Part shown: piece by piece, positions 1 to 10,640 of the stretch
Position numbering within the stretch: the first letter of the stretch is position 1
Layout of the letters: each line of letters opens with the position of its first letter
Source of the DNA: Trichuris trichiura
Lineage: Eukaryota > Nematoda > Enoplea > Trichinellida > Trichuridae
Length of the DNA: 64,000 nucleotides
Reading direction: 5' to 3'
NCBI GenBank assembly: GCA_037903355.1
Contig: JBAJFE010000023.1
Span: 434,001-498,000, forward strand
The notes under the pieces: generated by a model
Told to the model about the DNA's origin: nothing
The model's database searches: none
The model's input: only the letters and a program-made list of their open reading frames with translations
Made by a program: the position numbers and the translations under genes

Positions 1-190
1 CGTGCAAAAGCTGCAAAGCATGAGAAAACGTCGAATCTTAAAATTTTAAATAACGCAGGTAGTTTGCAGCGCTTATCGCACGTTTTTTTTGAAAAAAAAA
101 CAGTAAGAGATCGACATAGCTTTATTTGCATATTCAAAAGTTCGCTCGTACACATTCCGCGCAAAGCGATGCGCTGTGAACTTCGCATAG
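1..190. repeat. Left copy of a direct repeat that also follows NDUFS7
   Basis: These bases match 1981-2160 along their whole length with scattered substitutions and small indels. The right copy begins 8 nt after the NDUFS7 stop codon. The left copy begins at the first base of the window, so its true left border may lie outside. Similarity stops near 190 and 2160. The simplest inference is a duplicated NDUFS7 3' flank, but a dispersed repeat is not excluded. Confidence 0.85.
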
Positions 191-984
191 CTTTTAACTT
201 AGAAGAGAAAGACGAAAAACTTTTTAAAACCGAAAAGAGGGGGAAAATGGGGAAACGACAAAATTCAACGTAGAAGTGTTCCAAAAGATTGTTCAATAAA
301 AAAGTCGGTAAACAGAATGCACAAAAAGGCGCAAATTTAAAGCGTATACGGAAGAGCAACCACTAAAAACTGTTTAGGAAAGTCGGCTGAGATATCGAGT
401 AGTTTGTCTTTCATTGAAAGCTTATCGACTTTCTGTCTTCTTTGGGTCGCATTTTTTGAACTTTGGCAGCTTCGTTGTTTATGCATAGATTCCGTACGAA
501 ACCGTAACATTCAGCGCTAATAAAACCTGGTCGAACATAAGCATTGAAGAGCTTACGGTACATACCTGTCTTGTGGCCTTAAACGAAGCGCACAGCGTTT
601 GAGAGCTGCTAGAAGCTCGCCTATCCTTTTCTATACGCTTTTTTCTGTCTGAAAGCAACGTTTGAGTGGTTTCACTTTGACGTACTCTTCCAAAGGCAAA
701 ACTTCGTATTCCAAATCTAGCTTGTCCGATTTTCTACCAAACGTTTTTTACTTTTTAATTATTTGTACCTGAATACATCTGACCTACTACTGTGCAAAGT
801 AAAAATTTTGTTCGTTATTTTTCGGGCGAACACTTGCTTTCGTTACGCTTCAAAGCAAGAAAAAATTTCAAATTTTTTTCCCAAATGACGCTCGCCGGTC
901 GATTGCATTGTCTTTTTCGCCTTTCGGGCCCTGTTTTGTAAGCAACGTTTTTTGCCTATTTTCAAGTTGTTGCCTCGATTAAGG
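191..984. other. Intergenic stretch, no gene seen
   Basis: Short frames only, none with a recognisable family pattern. It lies upstream of NDUFS7 and should contain its promoter and perhaps a first exon, but I cannot place either. Confidence 0.5.
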
Positions 985-1125
985 ATGCTAAACTTGCGCG
1001 CAATCATTCGCGCGCTGCTCCACGGCTAGCGCAGATGTATTCATATAGCCGTTCGTACGCTGCGCGTAACGCATAACGTAAGTGATTAATTATTAGTACT
1101 ATTTAGGTATAGACCAATGCTTTAA

Positions 1126-1972
1126 GTGACTTCCCAAATTCTTGCCTTCCGAAAAACGCTTTCTCAAGGTGATGGTTGTAGGCAAAGTGCATGTCGACTA
1201 TGCTCAAAGGAATCACTGACAGGCTTGAAGCCAGGCGACAAACTGCCACTCGATCCTTACGAAGCAGTTCCAGCCGAGCTGGACGAAGCACCGAAAGACA
1301 TCTCATGGACTGGTTCTCCTTTTACCAAAACGAGCAACATGGCTGAATATGCATTGGCCAGAGCCGACGACATTATCAATTGGACTCGACGGGTTGGCAT
1401 TGCAAAGTAACTTCTACCATCCAAAAACTCATAGCTTTTAGGGTTCCATATGGCCGCTCAGTTTCGGCTTGGCTTGTTGCGCCATAGAGATGATGCATTT
1501 TGCGACTCCTCGTTATGATATGGACCGCTTTGGACTCCTATTTCGTGCCAGTCCTCGGCAGACAGATTGCATGATTGTGGCGGGAACGGTTACTAACAAA
1601 ATGGCGCCTGCATTGAGGCGAGTACGCTCTAAACATCTTTCGAAAGCAATTCAAGCCTTTAACTTAAAAAATGATGCGCAGATCTACGATCAGATGCCTC
1701 ATCCAAAATGGGTGATCAGTATGGGAAGTTGCGCAAATGCCGGCGGATACTACGCCTATTCCTATTCCGTCGTCAGAGGAGTTGATCGTATTGTACCGGT
1801 TGACATATATATTCCAGGCAAGCCAACACCAATCTATAGAATGTACAACAAGCCTCAATGATTCAATGCTTCAGGATGTCCTCCAACAGCTGAAGCTTTA
1901 CTTTACGGAGTGCTTCAACTGCAGAGGAAGATAAAGAATACGAAGCGCGTTCAAATGTGGTATCGTCAGTAA
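1126..1972 (+). CDS. NDUFS7: NADH:ubiquinone oxidoreductase 20 kDa subunit (NDUFS7/PSST), 5' end unresolved
   Basis: Core subunit of mitochondrial complex I that holds Fe-S cluster N2 and passes electrons to ubiquinone in the matrix arm. Exons: up to 1392, 1442-1621, 1682-1817, 1875-1972 (stop TAA). All join in phase. The family core is intact: [12 protein letters not shown] (adjacent cysteines), [43 protein letters not shown] and a WYRQ end. All four N2 cysteine positions are present. The third intron starts GCAAG, so it is a GC-AG intron. The second (60 bp) is a multiple of three without stops, so retained transcripts would stay open. The initiator is not resolved: the open frame starts after a TAA at 1123, and an arginine-rich ATG peptide at 985 (MLNLRAIIRALLHG) is only a candidate presequence. 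The downstream gene is tail-to-tail. Confidence 0.93.
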
Positions 1973-1980
1973 GATGGCCG

Positions 1981-2160
1981 CGTGCAAAAGCTGCAAAGCA
2001 TGAGGAAACGTTAAAAATTTAAATAAGGTAGGCAGTTTGCAGCGCTTATCGTAGGTTGTTTTGTAAAAAACAGTAAGATATCGACACAGCTTTATTTGCA
2101 TATTCAAAATTTCGCTCGTGTACATTCTTTGCAAAGCGACGCGCCGTGAACTTTGCGTAG
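1981..2160. repeat. Right copy of the direct repeat flanking NDUFS7
   Basis: Partner of bases 1-190, starting with the same 20 bases and sharing blocks such as GCAGCGCTTATCG and TTTATTTGCATATTCAAAA. It starts immediately 3' of the NDUFS7 stop and so overlaps its probable 3' UTR. Confidence 0.85.
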
Positions 2161-2302
2161 AGCCACGCTTCTTGTTAGGTCGTACTGTATATTTTTTTTA
2201 AAAAAATTGGGACGTTGAAGTACACCACTTTATGGGGAACGGGTCCCGGACGTTCATACGCAATGGGATGATAATGAGCTCAGTTGCCTCTGGTGTTGAA
2301 AA

Positions 2303-2719
2303 CTAATATTGACCTGGCCACCTGTCCGCTCGATTTTTTCTTGTCACAAGAGCAATTTTTCTACGCATATCTTCATTATATATAGCTTTGCATATTTCGT
2401 AAGAAAGCCGATTGCGTTGTTGGTACGGTTTTTCGTAGTACCTTGTCCGTCTGTATATGTCGAGAAGTCCTTCGGCTGCCATGTTTCTATATCGTAGTGG
2501 GCTTAATTGGTAAAGGAGAAAAACGAAAACTATGTCGGCATACCTGTTCAACAATTTCATAGCGGTTTCAACGTCGTTATTCTTCACCAGGACCGTTCTG
2601 TTCAAAAAGCGCGGGTGCGCTTTCACTATGCCACGGAACAAGCGATGTCCGAACGGTTGTGCGTGGTACATACTAGCAAAATGCCTACGGTGTTGCACGT
2701 TGCTCATCAATGACGGCAT
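2303..2719 (-). CDS. MRPS21: Mitochondrial small ribosomal subunit protein bS21m (MRPS21)
   Basis: Small basic protein of the mitochondrial 28S ribosomal subunit. Two exons: 2544-2719 and 2303-2486, with a 57-bp GT-AG intron at 2487-2543. The joined product reads NRTVLVKNNDVETAMKLLNR, then GLLDIYRRTRYYEKP, SYEICKAIYNEDMRRKI and RKNRADRWPG. This aligns without gaps to the animal MRPS21 core, and removing the intron restores exactly the family spacing between LLNR and GLL. The N-terminal part (about 40 residues before the family core) is longer than the human protein and could be a presequence. The start is the first ATG of the open frame, and a downstream ATG at residue 5 is equally possible. 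It is tail-to-tail with NDUFS7. Confidence 0.88.
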   Translation of the reverse strand: MPSLMSNVQHRRHFASMYHAQPFGHRLFRGIVKAHPRFLNRTVLVKNNDVETAMKLLNRYADIVFVFLLYQLSPLRYRNMAAEGLLDIYRRTRYYEKPYQQRNRLSYEICKAIYNEDMRRKIALVTRKNRADRWPGQY

Positions 2720-2850
2720 ATAGTATAGGTCAGCTTCGACGCGTACGAAGTGACAACAAAAATAGTATAGGGCGCAGGTGGAAAAAGTTTATTGCTTTTC
2801 AAGAAAAGAAAAGAGTAAGAAAGAGAACAAAAATTTTTTTAAAAAAAAGT

Positions 2851-4498
2851 TCAACCTCGTTTAGACTGTACCAGACGCCATAGTAAAGTTACGGTTCTTT
2901 TTGCGTAGTCGAATAGAACGCGTAAACCGCGAAAAACGAATGGAAGCATTCGTCGACAAGTTGTTAGTAGTACTAAGGATAATGCCTTTGTCTGACGATA
3001 CAAAAGGTTGAAAAGTGTAGCCACATTTGAATGTTTAATCATTTCGGTAGTTTGTATTGAATAGCTGGCCATTGCCTCTATCGCATTGGGGCGTTTCCAA
3101 TATCCAATACCTCTTTTGTCGGCGTAATGCTCACTAATAAGGAGCCGCTGAATTAGACGTCCATATCTGGGTATTAACTGCATATCGCGCAAGTGGTCTT
3201 CATTGTCAAAGCTTACAATCCGTGACAAACCGCGACGTACCAACTCCTGGTTTACGTTGTAAAATAATGGACTCCATCGAGTCTGAATGACAAACATAAG
3301 TCGGACGTGTCAAAATACCTACTCCGAAGCTTATGCTTTTTATTGAAAAATAATGAACACATTTTTTAACTTTCGCGTGATACGCGAAAAGACCTGAAAA
3401 TAGGTACGCAATCGTCTAAAGTGGCTCCCGAAGGTCAATTCCCAACAAGGATATGTTAATACAAAACGTGTTTTTTTTGGTTGGAAGCGTTTTCGGGAAG
3501 AACAATTTTACGCTGAATTTTTTGTCATAACGTAACCTGCACATTAAAATGGATACGGTAAAAAATTTCTGCATCCTTTGAAACGCCGAAACGGACTTAA
3601 ATGACCAAATTGAACGGCGATTGAGTTAGGGCACTAAGAAAGTAAATTGAAAATTATTCCTTAGACCGGTTCCGCCAAGTCCACTTATTATGTTTTCAAA
3701 GCGTTGCGGAATGAGGCAACAACGGGCCAGAAACTTGTGTGGAAGCTCTGATCAGTTGATACAAAGCCTCCACACTTGTCTGTAGAATCAAGCAGGGCTT
3801 AGTACTACTCTGCGCACGGCCAAAACTTTTCCAATTGGAGGCTTCTTAATGTGACGTCATGCGGAACCTGCATTTTTCAGGGATTTAAAAAAGTTACAGT
3901 ATGACTGATGCCCGATTACGGAAAAAGGCTCTAAAAGGATTTTTCTTAGCTTGAAACCTTCGCGCAAAAAAACATGGCGACTCTTCGCTTTGAGAATACG
4001 TAATTTAACTATAGCTAAGTATAGCACGAGTAATTTTTAAGCGGTAACTCGAATTGGAAAGCTTAGATTTAGATTAAAGGTTTCTTACTCTCTTTGCAAA
4101 TACGTCAGCCAGAATGTTCTGCTCGTGTCTCTTCAATAATTCGAACTTTATGGCTTTCGAAGAGAGATTGTGACGCAACCAGTCGGCACCACCGTTTACC
4201 AAGTCTATTCCGGCAAGACGAACGTTTAGGCGGGACGGCTGTGGTTCTGTATAAAAAAAAAGCGCAGATCGACATACCACTTTAAAATACCTTACTTTGC
4301 CAAGGGAGCCGCAAAATTGGCGAATGGGCAATCAGCAGCTGTCCGTCTCCATTCACCGAATTCACTATTCCACGGAGGCGCACGTGCCTTTGGTAGAATT
4401 GTTCCGGTATGTCAGTGGCAGTTTTGAATTGAGTAAACTACAACAGCGAAACAAGCCATCACAACTAAGCTCAAAAAGCGCAACCGCACCCAATGTTT
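2851..4498 (-). CDS. C3orf33-like protein (membrane-anchored, staphylococcal-nuclease-like fold), 5' end open
   Basis: Homolog of vertebrate C3orf33, a poorly characterised protein with one N-terminal membrane segment and an SNase/OB-like domain. Exons: 4296-4498 (start of the gene not found), 4089-4246 and 2851-3282, joined across a 49-bp and an 806-bp intron in phase. Family marks are TDIPEQFYQRHVRLRG, RLNVRLAGIDLVNGGADWL and FYNVNQELVRRGLSRIV, followed by a long basic C-terminal helix region ending VQSKRG. The first exon encodes a hydrophobic stretch (LSLVVMACFAVVVYS) in one frame and the TDIPEQF block in another, so one extra base near 4420-4430 breaks the frame. Alternatively, TGTAG at 4438-4442 is the acceptor and the membrane exon is separate. 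The initiator exon is not identified. Confidence 0.78.
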
Positions 4499-6169
4499 CT
4501 GCAAAGTAAAAAACGCCGCATAAAAAAGAGATAATGTTAAATTGTCGTCAAAATTTGAGCGTAAATTAATTTTACTAATAAAACTTACAAATAGAGCTTT
4601 GGAGATTGGGTTGCCGCTTCTTCAAAGTAGCATCATGGTTTACTATCGTCTCAGAGGTGATTACGCAGGTACAATGTACTGTAGCTTGCGGCTCATCTTT
4701 TTATTTTTGCGTACTTTTTATTTTTTACCCAAGAAATGCCGTGCTTATGTCGCGATTTTGAAAAACTTGAAATGGTTATCCTTGCGGGCTGCCCACCACT
4801 GATTTCTACGCGCCCGTTACGCTGAAATCGAAACAAACTCCTACAGGAGGCTCAGTAGATTTTTTTAAAGACAAACTTCCCCTTGTTAGCTCTTTGCTGT
4901 ATTTCTTTTCTTTGAATAGGTTTTTGGCTTAACGTACAATTTCGTATGCTAAAAATTCAACGTCTAGGTCACAGAACTCAAACTGCTACAGGCGTTTCAT
5001 ATCTTGGTTTTAACATAGACTGTTTGAGATTATTAGGGTCGCAAGTTAATTTAAAATTCTGGTACACATAAAGCACTTAGAGCCTGATAAACAAGTGACG
5101 AAATTTGTTGCTTAATACGCACGCTATTTTTATAAATTATTTTGCAACAAGAAAAGCACCCATTTCAGTTAAACAAAGTGAGAGCATTACCGCGCGTATA
5201 CTCCTGCAGAAGACGCATATTCCAGCTGCAGCAAGAGCGACGGAAGTAATCTACGAAAAGGAAAACGGACGAATTGAGCAGCAGGCAAACTGTGGCACTA
5301 CTTACTCGAACAATCGTTGGACCGTATCTATCAAGCGAATTTCCATTACTTGGTAAAGGACTAGCAGAAGAGCCTGCTCGGTTTGCAGTCCCATTCGTTG
5401 CAGGGATTTCGGTCTCCGTCGACTCGACCATGACGGCTACCTTCGGCAAGTATACGGTATTCTCGATTTATGCTCGCTCCGGTTGTCAAAACATTTCGCA
5501 AAAATTATGCTCTCCACCTTAGCAAAAGTTTCCACCACGCTAATACGTCCATTCGCAATAGGAATACTTAAGTTAACGAATAACCTTTTCAGGCCAAAGT
5601 CGAATTTTTCGCCTCTAGAAAAAGTTAGCATTAGAAACAAATTAAAAACTGCTAATACGCCAAGCGTCCGAAGCGAAACGAGCAAACCTACGACACTTCC
5701 ATGCGAGTTAGGCGATTGAAAGAGACAATAACTATTTGGAACCTGCGCGGTGTACTGTAAAACATAATTCGTCTATTTTCAATGTGCAAAACGAAAGCGA
5801 ATGATCGGAATCCCGTTGCGCAATGGTTAATTTTCCACAGCGCTACTATTTCCAGCGCTTCAGCGAGTCTAGCGATTGCTTTTTCTTGACTTTTCTCCGC
5901 CCGGCAAAACTAGCGCTTCTAATGCTTACTGTAGCAAAAGTTGCCCAAGTTGTTCGCGGCCTGCAGCGTGCGAAAGTGGGACAAAATTAGCTCGCATAGT
6001 AAGCGTTTTAAAGTGCAAAATTGTTTTATATGCAAATGAGCTTGAACTAAAAAAAACTTTGATTATTTCGTCCGCGGAGTTGCAGTAAAGAAAAGTTCCG
6101 CTTGCTTGCGGCGGCGGTAGATTTGCAATAATACTTTTTTGCTCAGGTATGCGCTCAAAGTAGAGTTGA
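4499..6169. other. Gap between divergent genes, possible unplaced 5' exons
   Basis: It lies between the C3orf33-like gene (-) and PGGT1B (+). On the minus strand, 5437-5685 gives an open frame with a hydrophobic segment, but no conserved motif supports it as coding. It likely holds the missing first exon of the C3orf33-like gene and the PGGT1B promoter. Confidence 0.35.
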
Positions 6170-8508
6170 ATGGATTGGAGCGTGCATTCGACCTACCTAT
6201 TAAGGTGCCTTCATCGTCTCCACTGTTCCTACGCTACGCAGGAAGCAATTAGGTAAACAAAATAAGCGCCTTATGTGTTGTAATAATATTTTGCCGCTTA
6301 GGCCAACCCTTCTGTACTTTGTTCTTTCCGGTTTAGACATCCTAGGCGCTATTAGCGAAATATCCCCTTCGGAGCAGAGGAGAATCGCCGATTGGATATA
6401 TTCCTTTCAAGTGACGGCGTCTCAAGGTAGCGCATTGACTTTTGCATTCAAAATTATTGCTTTCGAAGTAGTTGGACGTGAGAGAGAAAAATGCTCAGCA
6501 AAACTTAAGTGTAGGCGTTGCCCCGTCCGCTTGCGGTTTTCAAGGATCTCACTTTGGCGTTGTGGCCACCGAAAACAAAAGGTAAATCCGTCTAACGACA
6601 TATGCGGTTGTTGATTCTATTTTTGCAAATGCAAATTATTCAGAAACGACTATCACTGCGTTGGCGTTCACTTGGTGGCCACCTATTCGGCCATAATGAG
6701 CTTGGCCATACTTGGTGATGATTTTTGTCGGTTGGATCGCGATAGTATTCTCAAAGGTGTGCAGGCATGCCAAATGGAAGACGGAAGGTTAACATAATCT
6801 TTTTTAAATTCTTATATTTAAAATATACATCCGCTAAAGGTTGCAATAGTCAATTGTTTTTAGCTAGATTTTAAGGTACGCCTCGAGAGGGTCCTTTTGG
6901 GCCTTTTTTTGCTTCTTCTTCTTCTTTAACAAAAAAAGGCAACAACAGCCGCAAGAAATGCTTACAATAAAAAAAAAGGGGTGTCCGCAGCCAACTGCCC
7001 ATTGTAATACCAGTACTTGCGATATAGTGACGTCACTATTAACGATCCAAAGTTAGCAGACCCAAAGAGATAGACGACTTCCAGCCCCTGTGATGACGTC
7101 AGAACTCGCGGAAACTGTTAATTTACATAAGCCGATCGTAGGCCATGACGTAAGGTGTTTGAAAACGCGAAAAATGGCTACTTCTCCAGATATAGAAATT
7201 TTTCATGATGAATGACGTCATCATTTGCCTTTCGTTGCTTTATGGGCAAAGAAGCTGACGTATATGGTACAGCCGACCCCTCGGCAGCGCCTCGTGGTAC
7301 ATAGACACTGCCGAGGGGTCGAACGGTTGGTGCAAACCTGTGGTATACAAAGTCTGTAAACATTTGCGGAAGAAACAGCCAAAATACGATGGCTGAAAAC
7401 CAAGGGATTTCATGTCATAGTATGGCTTTACGTCGAGCCTTCAAGGGCCTTTTAAGCTCAAGACCAGAAGTTGCCTTTTTTGGTTATCAAAAGTGGAAGA
7501 AGCTCGATTCCGTTACTCAGCGGCGCCCAGCGCTGTCAGAGCTTTTTTTGCGTACGCGCGATGAAAGCTATTACAAATGGGCAATACTGTTTTTTGTACT
7601 TTAAGGTTGCTAGAAAACCAGCTGACCTATTTGTCAATTGCGTATTGTTTTTTTTTAAAAAAGTTCTATTTATTCTTAGTATCCGGTCGAATCCGTTGAA
7701 CGACGAAAGCGACATGCGACATGTCTACGCCGCTGTAGCAATATGCTACGTGCTGCATGATTTCTCGCCTATAAACATTCCAAGGCTGCTTGCGTTCATC
7801 GACAAGTGCTGGGTAGTCCGGTCGGGATAAGTTTTTTTTTCAAAATTTGCATATTGGCATTTTCGTTAGCGCTACGAAGGCGGCTTTGGCCAGACATACA
7901 ATACGGAAGCTCACGGTGGGTGGAATGGAAGCGTTTTGAGGAATAAAAAAAAAATTATTTTCCGCTTCCGCGTTTTATAGGCGGCTCAACTTACTGCGCC
8001 GTCGCTTCGCTGCATCTGCTGGGAAAGTTGGACGATGTCAGCGTGTTTTCAGCGAAGAAAAGACGACAGTTGCTACGATGGTTGGTGCTTAAGCAAAAGG
8101 AGGGATTTCACGGGCGGATAAACAAAGACGACGATTCTTGCTACGCTTTTTGGATTGGCGCTACGCTGCGGGTGAGAGAAGAAAAATTTGTTTTTTCTTT
8201 TCAATTTTCTTCAAAATGATCATCCGAGTACAAGGCGGTTATGCAAATTTTAGATACTGTCCGCTCACGAGTTGATTGATCGTCAGCGTTTGTTGGACTT
8301 TGGTGGCGAGGTGCAATGTAGCAATCATGGCGGCTTTTCAAGAGAACCGGGAGCCGCACCCGACCTTTTGCATACTTATCTGTTCATTGCCGGTCTTTGT
8401 GCGCTCAACTACGACAATATGCCAACTTTCAATGCTGCTTTGAATGTAACCCAGTCGGCTGCCAATCGTTTGCTTTCCCGCTTTAGGCATGCCCAGTTGG
8501 GGCGCTGA
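6170..8508 (+). CDS. PGGT1B: Geranylgeranyltransferase type-1 beta subunit
   Basis: Beta subunit of GGTase-I, the cytosolic zinc enzyme that attaches geranylgeranyl to CaaX proteins such as Rho GTPases, working with the FNTA alpha subunit. Exons: 6170-6252, 6302-6426, 6515-6581, 6644-6787, 7680-7812, 7870-7915, 7981-8171, 8254-8508. They join in phase to 347 residues (human 377, with the N-terminus shorter here). Family blocks in order: YFVLSGLDILG, SACGFQGSH, ILGDDFCRLD, SDMRHVYAAVAICYVL, GGSTYCAVASLHLLGK, EGFHGRINKDDDSCYAFW, PDLLHTYLFIAGLCAL. Zinc ligands are visible as Asp251 and Cys253 (DSC) and His303 (LLH). The first ATG in frame was chosen, and a TTTTTTGCTCAG acceptor-like site lies 23 nt upstream. 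Intron 4 (892 bp) contains a TGACGTCA cluster and a strong hairpin. Confidence 0.95.
7028..7260. promoter_or_regulatory. Cluster of TGACGT(CA) sites inside PGGT1B intron 4
   Basis: Exact TGACGTCA palindromes at 7028-7035, 7094-7101 and 7213-7220, with half-sites TGACGTAA near 7146 and TGACGTAT near 7256. TGACGTCA is the CREB/ATF consensus. The clustering is seen directly. A role as an intronic enhancer or alternative promoter is inference. Confidence 0.5.
7274..7321. repeat. Perfect 14-bp-stem hairpin in PGGT1B intron 4
   Basis: CGACCCCTCGGCAG at 7274-7287 is the exact reverse complement of CTGCCGAGGGGTCG at 7308-7321, with a 20-nt loop. It is GC-rich and lies in a long intron beside the TGACGTCA cluster. 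It could be a structured intronic RNA or the tip of a foldback relic. Confidence 0.7.
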
Positions 8509-8580
8509 TCCGTACGGCGAAAGGGCTCATTCATAAATTCCATTGATTAGCAGCTTTTCTACTTTCTCCCTCCCGCCCAA

Positions 8581-8772
8581 ATGCGTAGTAATAACAGCGC
8601 GAAGTTTCAGTTGACGAACGACCATTCGGCAACAGATTCGTGGACGCATTTCTTTTTTTTCTTCAATATCTCATTGCCTCAGGTTAGTTACCTGGCGCGC
8701 AACGTTGTCATATTCGGGGGATGGACGGCTTTGGTTTATTTAAATTTGGCACTGACGCCTAGTCGAGCTTAG
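8581..8772 (+). CDS. Small hypothetical membrane protein frame (63 aa)
   Basis: A short ATG frame just after PGGT1B. Its C-terminal half (ARNVVIFGGWTALVYLNLAL) would make one membrane-spanning helix. A possible acceptor TTGCCTCAG sits at 8676-8684, so only the second half may be coding. I do not recognise a family. It resembles small mitochondrial outer-membrane or respiratory subunits only in size and layout. Confidence 0.2.
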   Translation: MRSNNSAKFQLTNDHSATDSWTHFFFFFNISLPQVSYLARNVVIFGGWTALVYLNLALTPSRA

Positions 8773-9469
8773 CGCCGCTTTTATAGCCTACACATAGCCT
8801 TTGTATTATAAAAAGTTTGAGCGAATAAGGAAGGGGAGATGGCTTCTTGCCTTAAATGGGCAAAATTTGTTGCCGACTTTAGGCGTTGAGACAGCTTATC
8901 TGTCTGTGCGGCTTCGCGCGCGCGCGCGAAGTTATTCTTAGCTTTGTCAATTGTTTAGTCTAATGATCCACGTAAACGCTCAAGGCGGCCATCAGTTAGT
9001 GAAGTCGTTGAAAGCAAAAAAGGTGCAGCCACAAAAACTTTAACTCTCCGCTGCTTTGGGACGCTTAAGGCCCATACAAACTTTTCTAAAGCTCACAGTT
9101 GGTTTTTGTTTCTACGGAAGAAGACAATGTTGGTCGATTGGATAACCTTACGTCGCCACATACTTGGCGCATAGTTGTGGGCCCACTTTCCGTCGGAAGT
9201 TTTTGGCGCCTCATTTGCATAGTTGACGACATGTTGGCATGTTGGCTCGGCTTGTCGGTGTTTGGTCGAAATTGGAGACTGGACATGTATTTGCCAGTTC
9301 ACTCGCGCGGTTGTTAGCCTCGTTTGATTAATTTCCTTCGAGCATTAGGGTACAGCCGGCCGCTGAGTACGCGGTGGTTTTGCCTACCGGATGACGATTA
9401 GCCTTTTTGAAAGAGGAGACGGTAGCATTGTGTTGGATAGACGAGCAACTAATTTTGGCGCAATTTTCA

Positions 9470-9570
9470 AATTGGAAAACCGGAAATTCATCCAACAGCG
9501 TCAAGTCGATATCGGCAGAATAGTCGAGAAGAAATTGTCCGTATACACTGCCGCCGAAGCTTTGCGAGAA
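9470..9570 (-). pseudogene. Isolated pol-beta-type nucleotidyltransferase signature (possible exon or relic)
   Basis: The minus strand encodes SFGGSVYGQFLLDYSADIDL. This fits the nucleotidyltransferase signature hG[GS]-x(9-13)-Dh[DE]h seen in terminal uridylyl and non-canonical poly(A) polymerases: FGG, twelve residues, then DIDL with both metal-binding aspartates. A possible acceptor CTCGCAAAG precedes it. I found no following palm or PAP-associated domain on either side, so this is either a single exon whose partners I missed, a relic, or chance. The surrounding 264-residue open frame (9328-10119) is mostly compositionally odd and not supported as a whole. Confidence 0.3.
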
Positions 9571-10609
9571 CAGGAGACGGTGCGCGCGCGCGCGATGCTC
9601 TAATTGATGAGCGCATATGGTGTTTCTCCTAGTTGGGCATTGGCCGCCGGCGCGATTATGGCGGTAAACGTTCAAAAATGGATTGCCATTTGTGCGCGGG
9701 TCATTGTTTTTCCAATGGAACATCGAGTTGGCGCGCGAATGCCTGCTGCGTCGCGTTTGCTTTTTTCCCTTTTGTTCGGCATCTTTCTGGCGAAGGTAAA
9801 AAATTGCTGATTGATTATGCGACGTGTTCGCGTTTATCTTGATTCGAAAGCGCCCATGTGACGGAAGCAACCAGTGAGAAACAGAGAGAGAGAGAAAGAG
9901 TAAGAGGAGCAAAATAGAGAGAAGCGCAATATGAGGGTCAGTCAATGCGTGTTTTGCTTGCCCGCCGCAATTCGATTTGAACAAAATGCTTCGTCCTGTT
10001 TGGGCATTTTTGCTTTTTTTTCTTGTTTTGCTCATTGAAACTACTAACAGACGGCAGTCGAACCGCCACCGCTGCTCACCTATGGTACACGTCAGAAAGA
10101 GACGATGTCGATGACTCATTGCTACATTCTGGAAGAGAGAAGACCACTGTTGACGACCAGTTTGCCAAACTGGCTTTGACGGGCCAATGCGCGCTCGAGC
10201 GCGGGAGGCACCTTGACGCCATTTCGACGCTGCTGCTGCTGCGTCGACTGAAAATTCAAGTTGTAAAAAAAAAGAACCCGGAAAGCGAAATTTGAATATT
10301 CAAATTTTCCACTTTGCTTTGGTCGAAGCGTCGGCGTCGGTCGCAACGTCTTTTTTGATGTTTGCACTTGGTTCAATTGTGCGCGATTGTCATCGGGCGA
10401 TGCTTTTGCGCAACGGGGCTTAGAAAGCGGTTTTTCTTTGCCGCTTTTTCGTTAACGTCGCGCCGTCGTTTGGTCGCGCCCAGAGTAGTTTTCAAGGCCA
10501 ACTTGTGGAGGCCAAATCAAATGGTGACGCGCGCATGCAGGCTGCTGCTGTTGTTGTTGTTGTTGTAGCTGCGCGAACTTTTGTGCTTCCATTGCCTCGT
10601 TGTCGTCGT

Positions 10610-10640
10610 GGGGGGGGGGGTGGTCGCCTTCGGCGACCAC
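10610..10640. repeat. G11 tract followed by a 9-bp-stem hairpin
   Basis: Eleven Gs (10610-10620) run into GTGGTCGCC-TTC-GGCGACCAC, a perfect stem with a 3-nt loop. The structure is visible directly; no function is assigned. Confidence 0.7.

Noticed and set aside
5800..5880. Possible tRNA (A-box-like GCGCAATGGTTAA)
   Set aside because: No matching B-box or cloverleaf downstream.
9328..10119. 263-codon minus-strand frame
   Set aside because: Kept only for the short nucleotidyltransferase motif; the rest is low-complexity and has no splice or family support.
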